Source of the DNA: Adineta ricciae
Lineage: Eukaryota > Rotifera > Eurotatoria > Adinetida > Adinetidae
Direction: 5' to 3'
Assembly (NCBI GenBank): GCA_905250025.1
Contig: CAJNOJ010000016.1
Span: forward strand, 558,001-622,000
DNA length: 64,000 bases
Positions 1 to 12,450 of the stretch are shown here, piece after piece (positions within the stretch are counted from its first letter, which is position 1; the number at the start of each line of letters is the position of its first letter). Both the position numbers and the translations under genes were made by a program. The notes beneath the pieces were generated by a model. That model was not told the DNA's origin and did not search any database. It saw only the letters and a program-made list of their open reading frames with translations.

Positions 1-957
1 TTTTTGTCCGATCATAGAAAAACTATTGTCAGTTGAAAGTATGATAACATCGATAGGTGAAGTATGATTTGCCACGCAAATTGAACCAGATTTAGCACGA
101 TGTTCCGTATTATGATATGTTATTATAGCAGAGAAGACACGGGATAAAATACGATGTAGGACGATATTGATATAAAATCCATAGCGTAATTTGGCGTTCT
201 TTCCTGGAAAATATTTGAGAAATACTGCTGAGCACAACATCCAAAGAATAGCGAGAATGAATAGACAGAGACGAAATGGAAATAGGATAAAATAACGAAC
301 GCAAAAGCCGAGAAACCAAAGTGCGGTAATACGTAAAGAGAAATATTCGTGTTGTTGTTGAGTACGAGTTAATAGATTCCAAACGGCCATTTCTTCAGCG
401 GATGAAAAACGTTTTGTTACTTCGTCATCAACGATAGCTTCAAGACCTTGACGGGTATAATCCATAATATCTCCTTTAAAAGAAGAAAAAGCAAACGAAC
501 TTGAGTATAACAAGTGGCAGTCTCAAATCTTACCTAATCGAAATTGAATGTCTGATTGTGATGAACCTCGTGAGACTTTCTGCTGAACATCCAATGCCGT
601 TTCCAATGATGTTTCATTTGTCTCGTTAGACTTCGTTTCATCATTTTTAGTTGAACCACTTACTAATGGTGTGTCAGAAGTCATTTCGATAGGGTCATCG
701 GATGACCTTTCTACTAGATTAGATGTACTTGAGTTCGGAGTAGATGTCGATGGTTCATCGGAAGATTCATTGGAAAGTTCTTTGTCGTTTTTTATTTTCG
801 TGGCATAATCAAATATGAATCCGAGTATTCGAACATAGAGACTTCGCACTCCAAGTGAACAATTCATTGCAGCGAGTGCAAGTACGAGAGCAGCTATGCT
901 GATCATCGGTGTGCATAGGAGTCCTATGATTGTGAATATTTGTGCCGTTGTTGCCAT
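1..957 (-). CDS. Glycerol-3-phosphate acyltransferase, GPAT3/GPAT4-like (5' part; cut by left edge)
   Basis: It acylates glycerol-3-phosphate to lysophosphatidic acid at the ER, the first step of glycerolipid synthesis. Exon 1 (957..534) starts at an ATG and encodes a hydrophobic N-terminal segment (about residues 8-32), then a Ser/Thr/Asn/Glu-rich linker. A 60-nt GT-AG intron follows, and exon 2 (473..1) reads in frame: MDYTRQGLEAIVDDE, VTKRF, ALWFLGFCVRYFILFPFR (membrane segment), then acyltransferase block I, VANHTSPIDVIIL (NHX4D), and SMIGQ. The order and spacing match animal GPAT3/4, including the 'G.E.I.DDEVTKRFS' stretch. The glycerol-phosphate-binding blocks III/IV lie outside the window. 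The linker is more Ser/Thr-rich than I recall for vertebrate enzymes. The family assignment is firm; GPAT3 versus GPAT4 cannot be decided. Confidence 0.9.
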
Positions 958-1741
958 GATTTAATTACCAGTTAGTATCAAAGTCTAGAAGAAGAACTAA
1001 ACAGTATGAAGAAATTGAATGGTACAAAGATCAACAAACTTGATAGAATAAATCATTTTGAAAATAAAAAAAAGAAAGAAAGAAAAGATATATTTTTCTC
1101 TCATGACTCGCGTTCTGTTGATCATTCTGTTCATAAGAAATAATCATACAGGCAACCAAGTGTCTACACTGTTTTTCTTTCTCTTTTCGTAGATATAGTT
1201 CGATTATTGGATTCTCTCTTTCGTGAAAAGAAAACATGCGATGACGGACTAATCACATTGTGTTTCGAAACCCTCGATCAGGAATGGATATATATATATA
1301 TGCGTATTATAAACATACGATAGAACGGAAAGAAAACAAGATAATGAAAAGAGAAGAGAAGAGAAGCTACGCAAGCAAGAAGAACAAAACTAATGATAAA
1401 TAAAGTAAGTCTTATTTGATTAAAATTGATGTTCGGCCAAAAAAAATAGCACAAGTCACAATGAAGCCCAAGCGAGATTCGATTATCATATCACGAAATT
1501 GAATCAGGATTAATAAATGAAAGAAAAGTCAGGTATATATGTATATATCACGAAAACAGATAATATTATGATTGTTCGCAAAAAAGAACAAGTTGCTTAA
1601 ATTGTTTCGGAATGTTTCTCATCTGCGATTGGCTTTATACCATGTTGAGGAACGGTTACGATATTACCCAACGGCGCCATTGCTCTCATCGAATGTAACG
1701 ACAATCTTGAAATATAGAAAAGAAAAAGACATCTTTCGTTT
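958..1741. other. Intergenic: GPAT upstream region and MFSD5 3' end
   Basis: No supported gene. It holds A/G-rich tracts (about 1060-1085 and 1330-1385), a short (TA)n run near 1289-1299 and AT-rich sequence. Short open frames on both strands have no family signature. The promoter of the GPAT-like gene should lie just above 957, but I see no clear TATA box. Confidence 0.6.
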
Positions 1742-3773
1742 TTATTTTAACATCTTTGCAGCTTCGGCGGCGTACCGGTGTAAGCAAAATATACTGATAC
1801 CAGCCAAGAGCAAGAAAAGAATACAACTAGTAAAGATAGTTTTCAGCTCAAAATCCTAAAACATCACGAAAAAAGTTGTTTTATTTTTTTAGAAGAAAAA
1901 GTTTCCAATGAAATTTACTTTCAGGAGGATAATCACGACAATTAAGTTTAATGGAATACGAAAGTAATTCATCACAGTCGCACGTGCTATTATATTAAAC
2001 AAACAGGATGAAATACGAAAGAGAAAAGACTTAACTAGAAATCTTACCTTCTTCAGGAACGTATTTGCTGCGCAATTGTGCCATAGCTCTAATTAGATTA
2101 AAAAAAAACTTTACTAAATGTTGGCTATAATTTAATGAGTGATACATGAAACAATTCCTCAAATTAACATGTCGATGAGCATGTATTCGAGGTCAGAGGA
2201 TGCGCTGAACATGTTTCTTTGACGTTAGAAAAGAAAACGGAAAACTTTTGTAAGTCACTTACGGCCAGAAGATACCGACACACGATTCAAAAATCAAAAA
2301 TCCAGCAAACATAATCGATTGAGCGGTTGGCATGAAAACAGGTACACTCATGCACAAAGCCGAAATGAGAATGACGGGCCTAAAATGACAAAATCAGATT
2401 GATATATTCGACAACAAATAAAACCTCACCGCATGAACGACTCCGGTGTTGTATATTTACATAAAACTTTGAATAAATTCGAGCCAATCATCATCGATAC
2501 CATGTAACTTGCGAAGATATAACCTGAATATAAGAATAGATTATTTCGAAAAAATCAATGTTAATTCAAAACCATGCGGAATTGGTGGATTTTTATTATC
2601 GGTCTTATCGATAGTAGATTTATTTAACGCTTGAGTCAATGCCGGTGTCCATTCGAGAACGAAAACGTACATCGATGCTTCGAAGAGAGCTTGAACAATA
2701 CCAAGGTAGCAAATTTTTCGATCTGAAATATCTCTACGTGATTATTTACATTGAAGGTAGTAATTACTTTACCAGATTTAATTGCATTCCAAGCCGATAC
2801 AAATGATTGCATCGCAGGAGCATTCGCATCACCATAATTTTCCGTCCACGTCGTTATTAACAATGCACACATTGCAATAAATGAGATAATGGCACTATCG
2901 AATGGTGCACTAAACAAATATCGAAAGTTGAACTTTTCTTTTCTGATTTGTACTCTTTGCTTACACATATCCGAATGTATTAGCCACATTTTGTGCGACG
3001 ATTCCCGAGATGATAGCTACCAAAGAATTTCCGAATGCTGCATTTGCAAAAATAATTGTCAATGTTTCAGGTTCGTAATTTCTCTATAGAAATTCAGTTC
3101 GTGATTCATTGATGTTCGAAGCAAGAAAATATGCCATACTCGTTGATGTTCATTGACTAACCACGATTCGAATGCGCTGAACAAAATCGATGTAGCGATT
3201 CCGGCAAGTATTCGGCCAAAGAAGAGAATGTAAAAATTGGGAAAATGCTACAAGTAGAATGATTCCTATCCTTAGTAAGGCTTTGTTTTCTTGGCATTGC
3301 TAACCTTAGTTGCGCATGATAAGCCGTAGAGAATGCCATACACGAGACATGTGTTTCTCCTTCCACTAGATAAAAAAACATGAGTTCCCAGACGAAAGAG
3401 AGAAGTTTTGGTTTACTATTTATCAGCAAGTGATGCGATAACTGTTCCAAAAATCATCGAAGAGCCAAAACCAGCGATGAAAAGAACTTCGATTTCATGC
3501 TTTTTTATGTTATAACTTTCGTACAGAGCGTAAACATGAGGCCCTTGAAGCCAATCAGCAGCTGAAAGGAGAGAAAGTGATGATTGATACGATATACGCG
3601 TTTTTCCGAAAAGAAAATTTTTTACCGACGGCTAATAAGTAAACAAACAAATATGTTTGTTGAAAGCCTCGAAATGACGGATCTTTTGGCTGTTGTTGAA
3701 CTTGCCGCGTGTAAAAATGAACAATTAAGCAGAGAAGTATGAGAAATCCAAGAGCAAAAACAAACATATCCAT
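1742..3773 (-). CDS. MFSD5: MFSD5-like major facilitator transporter (molybdate-anion transporter family)
   Basis: A multi-pass transporter; human MFSD5 and its algal relative MOT2 are linked to molybdate uptake. Spliced exons give an N-terminal membrane segment (MDMFVFALGFLILLCLIVHF), FRGFQQTYLFVYLLAV, then ADWLQGPHVYALYESY, GSSMIFGTVIASLADKYGRRN (the MFS loop 2-3 motif), FFGRILAGIATSILFSAFESW, TENYGD, ALFEASMYVFVLEWTPAL, KYVPEEARATVMNYFRIPLN and a last membrane segment ending AAKMLK-stop. Each block lines up with human MFSD5 (ADWLQ.P..Y.LY, GRALGG.STALLFSAFEAW, LFESVIF.FVFLWTP, VIPETE.AGVLNWFRVPLH). About ten exons are separated by roughly 45-65-nt introns with all phases consistent. The stop is at 1742-1744. 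MFSD5 identity is confident; the substrate is inferred from the family only. Confidence 0.88.
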
Positions 3774-4476
3774 GATTAGCGCTGCTCTGTTCGTTCAAAA
3801 CGTAGCAAAAAAATACTGTTCGTTCTGCTTCAATGAAATGCTATCTTTGAAACGTAAGCAAGCAAGGTTGGACTCCCTCTCGTCTTTTTCTTCGTACTCG
3901 TTCTTTAAAATGACTACGAGTAAAAGTATTCTACATCAATCAATTGAAAGCAGACATATGTATATAATGCACTAAAAGTCTACCAATCAGAAGCCTTATA
4001 TAGCTACGGATGAAAAAGATGTCGCTGTTTGTTATCGACTGTGTGCCGTGTCGGCGAATATTTCGATAGCAGAATTCTTCGGCGATAAACAGAACGAGCT
4101 TTCTCGTCAATTTCTTTGAATTTTTAAAAGTATTACTGAGAAGAATACCGAAGCTGACGCATAAGAACGTTTGTTCGCTTATCGAACAATTATAGAAAGT
4201 AGTTGAATGAAAGAACAATTTAATTAAAAATTCAATTTCTTTGTTAACGGTTAGCGAAGAATTGGTTCTGTTTTTTTGTTATGTGAGTATGTAGAAAAAT
4301 ACAAGAAACACTGTATATCATTAGTTATTGCTGCACAAGCAGAGAAAAACATCACTGTAATACACACGCGCACGCACACAAATTGGAATAAAGATTTCCC
4401 CTGCATGACAACATCAGATCGGGTTAGTAGAGAAAAGGAAAAAAAATTGTCTTTGTACAAATAATGAATGTACATA
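3774..4476. other. Intergenic between two minus-strand genes
   Basis: AT-rich, no supported gene. Short frames on both strands show low complexity and no recognisable domain. It should contain the MFSD5 promoter (near 3780-3900) and the 3' end of the LRP-like gene. Confidence 0.6.
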
Positions 4477-7400
4477 TCAAGGCACTAGCATCTTATCATC
4501 GTCACTACTCGCTTGTTCGTCATCTCCAAGAGCAGCTAACGGTAGCGGCGACGGTGTTGACTGTTGTTCCGATTGTTCACCATGATTTCGTATTGTATGC
4601 AACGGTATATGATGTTTTCGAGTACGAATAAACGTTGCCGATGATCTCGGGGGCAGAGCCGACGTCAAGTATTGAATATCATTTTCATGGCAAGGTGATG
4701 ATAATGGTTCTTCGGCATACGGCGGTGGTGCTTCATGAGATTGAATATAAGATCGAGTAGAGAGAATGATCGGTTGAGTAGAAGTACGACGTTCACATGT
4801 ATCGAGCTCATTTGAAGCGATACTGTTACTGTTCACTGAAAGATTTGTGGTGAATAGAGAACGAAATTGTGAACGAAAACGGTCAAGTCGACTCATGGAC
4901 GGCGTAGCTGCGGCAGAAACAGTTGAAAAAGGAGTCTGAGGTTGTGAATTTGTAATAAGAGGATCTAATAAAGCAGCACGAGAATCTAAATGAGAGCATA
5001 TGAATAGAGCAAATGTTAAAAACTCGTCCACTTACTGTCATATTCAGTTCGACGATGGCGATGACGATGATGTCGATGTCTTCGATGTCTCCTACTTCGA
5101 TATCTGGATGATCTTGAGCTAGAGATAGTTGCTGGTGTTGGAATGAAATTTGCTAAACCAGCCATTCGTAGATGTTCAGCTAGAAATGCTTGTCGTTCTT
5201 CATTATCATCAGAAAAGCCCATTGTTTGATTGTACGATGGAGGTGCAAGGCGTCGAGATTCATCTGCTGACAGCGATGAATCATCGTTCGCTGAGTGATG
5301 AGTACTTGTTTGTCGTTGAAGTTCTTCTCTTCGCTGTTCGATGTATCGTTGTGGATTCAACAGACGATACGACGCTCGACGTTCAGCTGAACGTAAATGG
5401 AAAAGTTTACATGTACATGCAAGGGCGATAATGAATAGTGTTGAACAAATTGTAGCACCAATCACAGCTGCGGTCACAACTCGACGAGGTATCCGAGACG
5501 GACAATTTGTTTCATCGGAATTATCACCACAATCATCGGTACCTAAAGATAAAATTATTATTTTTTTACCATGAAGTATTTCATAGTGACTCACCATCAC
5601 AAACCCATGTTTCGTAGATGCAATTTCGATTTTTGCAAAGAAAAGTTCCATTGTTTGAATTACACCACCAACTCGTGCAGTCTCTCTCATCCGTACGATT
5701 GACACAAAATGCATTGCCATTACATCGTTCATACCATGTATAACATCGCGGTCGATCCGTCGGCAAGCGCAATGGATCATTGCACGCAAACATTGTCGGA
5801 CATGAACTGGGAAAACAACCTAATTCATCATCACCGCTAATACAATCCCAAATACCTTAAAATTCAAATCATTCAGCATAAAAATGACTTCATCGATCAA
5901 TACAGACCATCACAACGTTGCTGTTTGGTATAGCATTTCAATTCAAAGCGTCCACCGCAGGCTATTTCATCGTCGGAACATAAACTAGTTACCCAGGTGA
6001 TATTTAACGAAGCGTCGTTTCCATAGAGATCGTCAATAGGAGCGATTGCATCTGAGCTAATATATGAACGTTTTCGTATCACAATAGTAATCAGATGATG
6101 CTGGTAAGTTTGAACAATTTGTCTAGTTGAATACCAATTCGATGAGACCAATGACAGATTTTGTTCTTCAGTCCCATCATAGACGCGATATTCTAAGTTT
6201 GGATGTTGTTCAATAAATTGATATTGATTCAAATTGAGTTTTATTTTATGTTTTTCTTCCGCAACTAGAACTAAACACAATGATTGGCGATCAGCAAGGA
6301 CGGAACTATCAAGAGAAATTTCGCCGTGATGTTGATGGTAGGACACAACTGTTTCACATTGTTGAGAATAGGAACATTGCGATGGTTGACCATATGGAAT
6401 ACAAACACCTACAACATAAAAAGGAAGTATTTTTATGTAGGCCCGGAAGAAAAAGTGGTGTTTTTTTCATCAGCAGATGGTTTTTGTGACGTGCTTATCT
6501 GATATTATTTAATGAGTGGGAGAAAAAAACATTACGCCTGTTTATTCCTGTCGGTTAAACTTTTATATTTGTTGATAATGTATTTTATTAATAAAGAACG
6601 CAATGATAACCGAAAAGTCATCGATGCCTTAATTCTTTCATAGATAAAAAAAAAGAAATCTAGCCATCGAATTCATAAAAATGTAGACACCATCGAGAGT
6701 TATGCTGAACAACTTTCCTCATGGAACTTTCCAGTACTAGCATCCTCATCTTGTTTCCTTATGCGCACGTAACTCAATCGAGGCCAGGCGGCATAATCCA
6801 TTCCAATTAGTTCTTAAGCTAATGATCTTATTCATGATTAATAATTCCACTCAGACGTTCTCTTTTGTCATGTGATACACATAAAGTTATTCATCGAAAT
6901 AGAGAGAAATTTACCTTTTCGATCAATTGGATTCTTTCGATTGTTCGATGGTAAACACCAGCGTTCGTGTGAATGACATAATAAACTATTCATTGGGTCG
7001 ACAATCGAACAGACGGGACAGTTGGCTTCATCACTGTAGTCACCAGGTGGACATTCGTGTAAACAATTGCATTTCCATTGTTTCGGAATGAAAACGCCGC
7101 TTGTTGCACAAGGAAAATAATTCGTACTGTTGATCTTATTATTCACATAGAAAAATTCCAGTAGAAAACGATGAATGTTCAAGCTTTTTGCTAAAGTCTT
7201 TTGTCGAATATCGATTTGTAAATCTCCCGATGATGGAATGGTAATCACTTGTTGACTGATGTTGCTAAGAATGATCTGTGTTCGGTCGGTTCTGAATGCT
7301 AGCTCATGGGGTGTGAAATTTTCTTCATTGTCAATTTCGATTCGTCGCAATGAGATGCGGTAATACGACAGGGCAGCTTGTTTTTCATTGCGAATTCGCC

Positions 7401-7551
7401 ATGAATAGGAAAGATTTCTTGGATGAGATTCACCCAAGAAGTAATTGTAATTCTCGATATGACCAAATGAGGTATTCAAATAGGAATTTGCCGAAGTTGA
7501 TGCGAACAAGAGAGAAAACACGAGAAGAAGGTCATAATAATCATAAGACAT
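4477..7551 (-). CDS. CUB/LDL-receptor class A transmembrane protein, LRP3/LRP10/LRP12-like
   Basis: A type I membrane receptor. Exon 1 (7551..6915) encodes a signal peptide (about residues 5-22), a CUB-like domain and an LDLa-type cysteine module ending DYSDEANC. After an unusually long 500-nt intron, exon 2 (from 6411) carries a second CUB-like region and CSDDEIACGGRFELKCY.....CDG. Later exons add IWDCISGDDELGC, a further Cys-rich module, CVNRTDERDC, then TDDCGDNSDETNC, one membrane helix (VVTAAVIGATICSTLFIIAL) and a cytoplasmic CTCKLFHLRSAERR...RLAPPSYNQ. This CUB-LDLa-CUB-LDLa-TM order and the CTCKL/APPSY tail match LRP3/10/12 (LRP12 has GCTCKLYSLR and EAPPSYGQL). A His/Arg-rich run precedes the last intron. 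The exon-final phase-1 Gly codon recurs at module borders. The intron near 5905-5858 has a weak donor (gtctgt). Role probably endocytic or signalling, by family. Confidence 0.87.
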
Positions 7552-8000
7552 ATCGTGAATATAGGAGTAGATTTAAATGTCTCATAAAAAAATGAAAATG
7601 CCTTGCGAGAGGAGAAAAACTTTCGCCATGTTTTTTAATCGTGTCATTGAACCTCTCCTGTCCGTGTCGCTAGAGTCAACGCGAATGAAACTCATCTGTT
7701 ACGTATATATCACAAGTTGTTTTTATGATCACGTCAGCTTTAGGATTTGAGTAAGTAATCGAGAGGAGAAGGAGGAAATCAAAAAAATAAGCTTTTATTA
7801 GTCAATGTTTTAAACCAATAAAGAAAAAACAATGTTTTTTTTTCTCTCGAGACAAAGAGAAAATAAATAACATCTGCCATCGCTAGATTGAGCGTGAGGT
7901 TGAGTTGATATAACAAAGGTTCATATTGATAGTTCGATTCGAAAGAATTACTCATCGTTTTGATTTCGATTTCAGAAAGAACTGCTCGTTTGTTTTGCTC
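7552..8000. other. Intergenic, divergent promoter region (LRP-like / TXNDC15-like)
   Basis: It separates the minus-strand LRP-like gene from the plus-strand thioredoxin gene, so both promoters should lie here. A pyrimidine-rich AG acceptor-like site (gatttcgatttcag, ending near 7973) just before the predicted start at 8001 suggests that an upstream exon of the thioredoxin gene may be hidden here. Confidence 0.5.
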
Positions 8001-8773
8001 ATGGCGACAACATCGATCTATGAAATATTTCATTACATTCCTCCAACGATTCATCAATGTCAATCAACATCTGTAGCTACTAATCTGTCGAATAGTAGCT
8101 CAATTTTCCTTTCGTACCAGCAACCATTTATTCCGTGTCAATTGCATAATATGACAGATAATTATACAAATCATGTTCAACTTGTCGATAGCAACTATTT
8201 GATGCGTGCGCCTACACATTTCGATTGTTATGTTCTCTTGTTCTTTGCTCGTTGGTGTCAATTCTCTGTTCGATTTGCGCCCTTTTTCAATGCAATTCCA
8301 CGCTCATTTCCTGGTCTCGATTTCGTGGCCTACGATGTATCCAAATCACTTCGGTAGGACGACTAGTTCACGAAAATCTTCTTATATCTCATCCCCTTTC
8401 AAGCTATATGACCTATTTTGGTACCAATGCTGTACCGAGCGTGTTCATACTACGTAAAAACAAACTATTAGCTAGATTAAATAGCACGAACGATATACAA
8501 ATCTTACTTTCCCTGATTGAATCAACGCTACGTAAGGAAAAACGACTGAACACTGCCGATTTGTCTAATATTGAACATTTAGATCTAAATCAAACGAATA
8601 ACGTGACGATTGAAGAAGAAGATCGTCTCGGACCTGTCACGACAATATTTGAACCTTCGTTTGATTATGCTCTGTTCTTCTCATGGTTATTTGTTGGATT
8701 TTTTCTTTATTACTACGCGGATAAATATAAACTTTTCACACGAATACGTCAAAGATTTTCACATGAAAACTAA
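8001..8773 (+). CDS. TXNDC15: Thioredoxin domain-containing protein 15-like (TXNDC15), ER/ciliary membrane protein
   Basis: Exon 1 (8001..8353) and exon 2 (8404..8773) are joined by a 50-nt GT-AG intron, about 240 aa. The core reads MVQLV-like HVQLVDSNYL, DCYVLLFFARWCQFSVRFAPFFNAIPRSF, then FGTNAVPSVFILRKNKLLARLN, DRLGPV and a C-terminal membrane segment (about YALFFSWLFVGFFLYYY). Human TXNDC15 has [39 protein letters not shown] and IGPLPS before its TM helix. As in TXNDC15, the active site is WC.FS rather than CXXC, so classical dithiol oxidoreductase activity is not expected. Human TXNDC15 is a ciliopathy (Meckel) gene. No signal peptide follows the ATG at 8001; an upstream exon ending near 7914 with an acceptor at about 7973 could supply it. 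Identity is confident; the start is uncertain. Confidence 0.87.
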
Positions 8774-9558
8774 TTGTACTTGTTTTTCTTTATTCTAGTC
8801 ATATCTGTTTATCTTTTCTAGATATAAAAAAAACTCTTTATCATTGAATTACGCCGAATATTTAATTTCTACCTAGAACAGAGATAATCATTCATCCGAC
8901 GTCAAATTCAATCAATGAGTCCCATTAATCACGACCATAATGATGATGGCATTTATTCAATTTTCTCTTTGAACGAACTTTAGGTTTATCCATTTTGACG
9001 ATCGCTTAGGTTCTCTTTTGAAATTTGTTCTAAAAGGATGTTTTTCATCAACGTCTAAGCAAACATTTCTATCTAGTTGATAAGTTTTGTCGTTTCTTTT
9101 TCTTTTTTAAAGTCTCTAACAATTCGGTTTAGTATTCGATGAGATGCGCCATTAATTCGATAGTTTCTTTTTGCGTCGCAGTCATGGACGATTGGCAAAT
9201 GTTGACAGTTTTCTTTCGCGTTCTCCGACCATAGTGTGTCAGTCGTTGCTGGTTTGCACTTGTTCATGTCGTTGATATTAGTAGCAAATTCTTTTCTTTT
9301 TTTTCTCTCCGGCTTTTTCTATTACGCTCGTCTATTAGACAAAAAAAGTACCCATGCATTTTACTCGTCTTTTTTCCCTCTTCGTTCGGCGTTTTATCTC
9401 GCTACTAAGTTAGCAACAAGCGAACGCTGTTTCTCTCGCTTGTTACGAATAGGTGTCGACAAGATATTAGATTTAATTAGTAAAATGAGACAGTGTATTT
9501 AAGTAGAAGAGAAGGAAAAATGATCGTCTCGGATTTCTTCTAGATCTTCTATATACGA
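8774..9558. other. Intergenic, TXNDC15-like to desaturase
   Basis: No supported gene. AT-rich with pyrimidine tracts on the plus strand (about 9270-9440). Short frames have no family signature. The desaturase promoter should lie in the last 200 bases. Confidence 0.6.
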
Positions 9559-11588
9559 ATGGGTAAAGGTAGTAAAAACTGGGATCCTCCTACTGTCACC
9601 GATGAACAACAAGATGATTCATCAATGATGACAACTTTGAATTCTAGTCTTCACGAGAAAGGGCAATTCACATGGGAAGAAATTCGTCGTCATTCCAACA
9701 AGAAAGATCGCTGGTTAGTGATCAATAATCGCGTTTACGATGTAACAAAATGGTTGAAACATCCAGGCGGACAAATGGTTCTTAATCACTATGCTGGCCA
9801 GGACGCAACCGTAAGAGAAAGATTAATTAAAACGAAAGCTTGTCATGACGGCGGCGTTTTTCTTCTTCTTTTTTTCCATTTAATCAGGAAGCATTTCATG
9901 CTCTGCATCCTGGAATCAACGTAGTGCAGAAATATCTCAAACCATTCTATATTGGTGATGTTGCCACTGATGAAGATTATGTCGACGACGATCAAGCTTT
10001 AAAAGCTGATTTTGAAAAATTAAGACAAAAAGCCATTTCTAAAGTATATTATTTAATTGATAAGCATCTTTTCAATTAAATACGTGATTTTGTCTAGAAA
10101 CTTTTCCAACCGAGCCGTTTCTTCTTTGTGTTAGCATGTGCACATATCTTACTGTTGGAAATCGCTGCATATTTTGTTATCTTTCGGTATGGAACTGGTT
10201 GGATACCTTATTTTCTCGCCGTTGCTTTTTATGCCGCGGCAGAAGTACGTATTTTTCTGGTGTTTTGCTCATTTATGAATGTCTATGTTATTTTAGGCGC
10301 AATGCGGCTGGATTCAACATGATTTTGGACACTTATCAGTATTTAAAAAGAGCAAGTGGAATCATTTGTTACATCAAATGTATATTGGCTTCACTAAGGT
10401 TTGCCGAATTCATGTTAAGAATTGACTAATGACACAGATTTGTTGTAGGGAGCAAGTGCAGATTGGTGGAATCATATGCATTTTCAGCATCATTCAAAAC
10501 CGAATGTTATCGATAAAGATCCGGACACACGTGTAGAACCGATCTTCGTCCTCGGTGATAAAATTCCGATACGCGTAAATAAAACATGCTTTCTCTTACA
10601 TTTCATGGTCTGCATATATTGATCTTTCAGGCAGCTCATCATAATGCTAAATATGGAAAAGCTTTACCTTACAATCTTCAGAACTTGTATTTCTTCATTG
10701 GTAAAAGTTCTTTTTCTTCGTCCGTTGATTTCTCTATGTTTGTACTATATTTCAGCTGCACCACTCCTGTTTCCAGTTTATTTTCAATTCATGACGATTC
10801 GACATGCAATCAAACGAAATAAATGGATGGTACATCTCAATGTACATATACTTATTGACTTGCTCTCATTTGCTTTCTACGTAGGACCTTTTCTGGCTAA
10901 GTTTGTTTTACATCAAATTCTTTACCATAATGCCGATGAAAGTTGGCCTTTTCGGTGCACTGAAATTACTTTTTATCATTCGGTAAGATTGTTTACCTCA
11001 CCATTCGTTCAACAAATCAAATTCTTTCTTTGTTTTTTTTTCTATAGTGTATTTGAAGGAACTTGGTTCGGTATGTTAAATAAATGCATTCGATATTTCT
11101 CTTATTGAAGTCTACTGTTTAGTTCTCGTAGCACAATCGAATCATGTCGTCATGGATGTATCCCATGACGATGTAAAATCCAGTTGGTTTCGTATGCAAT
11201 TGAAAGCCACATGCAATATCGAAAAATCTCATTTCAATGATTGGTTTACTGGCCATTTGAATTTCCAAATTGAACACCAGTATGTTAACCATTAATTGGC
11301 AATGTTCAAACACAGGTTCTTCTTTCGTTTCAGTTTATTCCCCATGATGCCTCGTCATAATCTTTATAAAATTCAACCGGACGTCATCGAGTTATGTCAT
11401 AAATACAATTTACCTTATATCGTCAAACCAATGGGTCAAGCGTTCGCGGATATTTTAACGTAAGTTGAACAATTGTAGATTTCATGAGCCATTCGTTCGC
11501 AATTTATTACAGTTCTCTGGAAACATCTGGTAAAATGTGGATGGAAACCTATGAAGAATTAATGAATGCGTCTAAATCAATGAAATAA
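9559..11588 (+). CDS. Cytochrome b5-fused front-end fatty acid desaturase (delta-5/6 type)
   Basis: A membrane enzyme of the ER that inserts a double bond between the carboxyl group and an existing double bond in polyunsaturated fatty acids, using its own cytochrome b5 domain as electron donor. Twelve exons (9559-9810, 9888-10043, 10098-10244, 10297-10398, 10449-10574, 10631-10700, 10756-10829, 10885-10982, 11048-11070, 11111-11279, 11334-11459, 11513-11588) give 472 aa with all phases matching. The b5 domain shows HPGG (about residue 75) and EAFHALHP. The histidine boxes are HDFGH, HFQHH and QIEHH; the Q replacing the first His of box 3 is diagnostic of front-end desaturases. Membrane segments lie before box 1 ([20 protein letters not shown]) and before box 3. 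Exon 9 is only 23 nt. The regiospecificity cannot be read from sequence. Confidence 0.95.
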
Positions 11589-11826
11589 ATTGATGAGGAA
11601 CACTGTTCTACGTGACATTCTACAAAATCAATGTTATTCCCACTTTTCTTCGTCTTCTGCTTTTTATATCATTCATTTATTTTGACAGCATAAAAAAGAG
11701 AAATAAATCAATCAATCAAAACTCGATGATTCTCAACTAGATTGTTTTTTTTTTATTACACAGAAAGGAATGCATTCAAAACGAAACTTCTCATTCTACA
11801 GTACATCACAACGTAGACATACGAAA
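11589..11826. other. Shared 3' intergenic space (convergent genes)
   Basis: About 240 bases between the desaturase stop and the stop of the minus-strand gene. On the minus strand an AATAAA-type signal followed by an A run lies near 11750. Plus-strand AATAAA occurs near 11701. Confidence 0.5.
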
Positions 11827-12450
11827 TCATTTCAGATCTTGAGATATTTGCGCGATTAATGAACGAGATGAGTTGAACACACCTCTTACCTACACAAATA
11901 CATGAAATTTTCAAGTATAAGTTCGAAGAACCTCTACCTTGCTGTAGGTTTTAAGCCATTCCTGATGCGCTTTCGAGATTGTCTTAGGTTTGCCATAAAT
12001 ATAAACACATTTGACTTGAGGTAGGTCATGTAAATGAGGCATGAGTGTCGGTGCCAGTACAGTTGAAATAATCACAAGTAGATATTCCTTCCGTACGTTG
12101 ACGTTATTCATTCGACCGATTTGTTTGATGTATCTCTCGCAAACTTCCACTTGATTGAATGTTCGAACGTAACTAATCAAGTTTTTTAACTTGACTTCAG
12201 TGTCAATATTCGATGGACAACGATAGACATCAAGATCGAGCCAAACAAGCGATAGATTATCGAGACTTGTGGCATTCGGATCGGTTAAAACGTCTTGATG
12301 CGTACATTTCGGCAGAGATTTGATATCGAATTTGGATATTCTGCTTATAAACGATTCATTCGTGTCGATGGGATACGATGGTAAACTTTCGTTTGCATTT
12401 GTTGAGGAATGTTCACGTGAGAAGTCATATTTACCATTTTTTAAACCCAT
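11827..12450 (-). CDS. Stand-alone N-terminal 'receiver-like' domain of the bdelloid ART/TPR family
   Basis: Two exons (12450..11938 and 11889..11827; 49-nt intron gtagag...tgtag, phase 0) give about 190 aa. The core reads NLSLVWLDLDVYR, EVKLKNLISYVRTFNQVEVCERYIKQI, EYLLVIISTVLAPTLMPHLH, VKCVYIYG, YSK, then VRGVFNSSRSLIAQISQDLK-stop. The 898-aa ART-TPR protein of this window has the same string in the same order before its transferase domain (ITLIWFDTNIQ, VFTDINLCIQRIESI, KIFLVVSG, SVFIFC, YSKIVDIFVEQSSLIRSIQKNVE). This gene therefore holds only that alpha/beta domain and ends where the paralogue continues. Without the intron the frame stops 12 codons earlier, so the domain would lack its last helix. 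Function unknown. It could be a truncated copy or a genuine single-domain product. Confidence 0.68.

Noticed and set aside
1572..1859. Plus-strand open frame over the MFSD5 3' exon
   Set aside because: It is antisense to the last MFSD5 exon, whose minus-strand reading (membrane helix then AAKMLK-stop) is conserved.
10644..11108. Continuous open frame through desaturase exons 6-9
   Set aside because: It runs through two introns; only splicing at 10830..10884 and 10983..11047 gives the conserved front-end desaturase reading.
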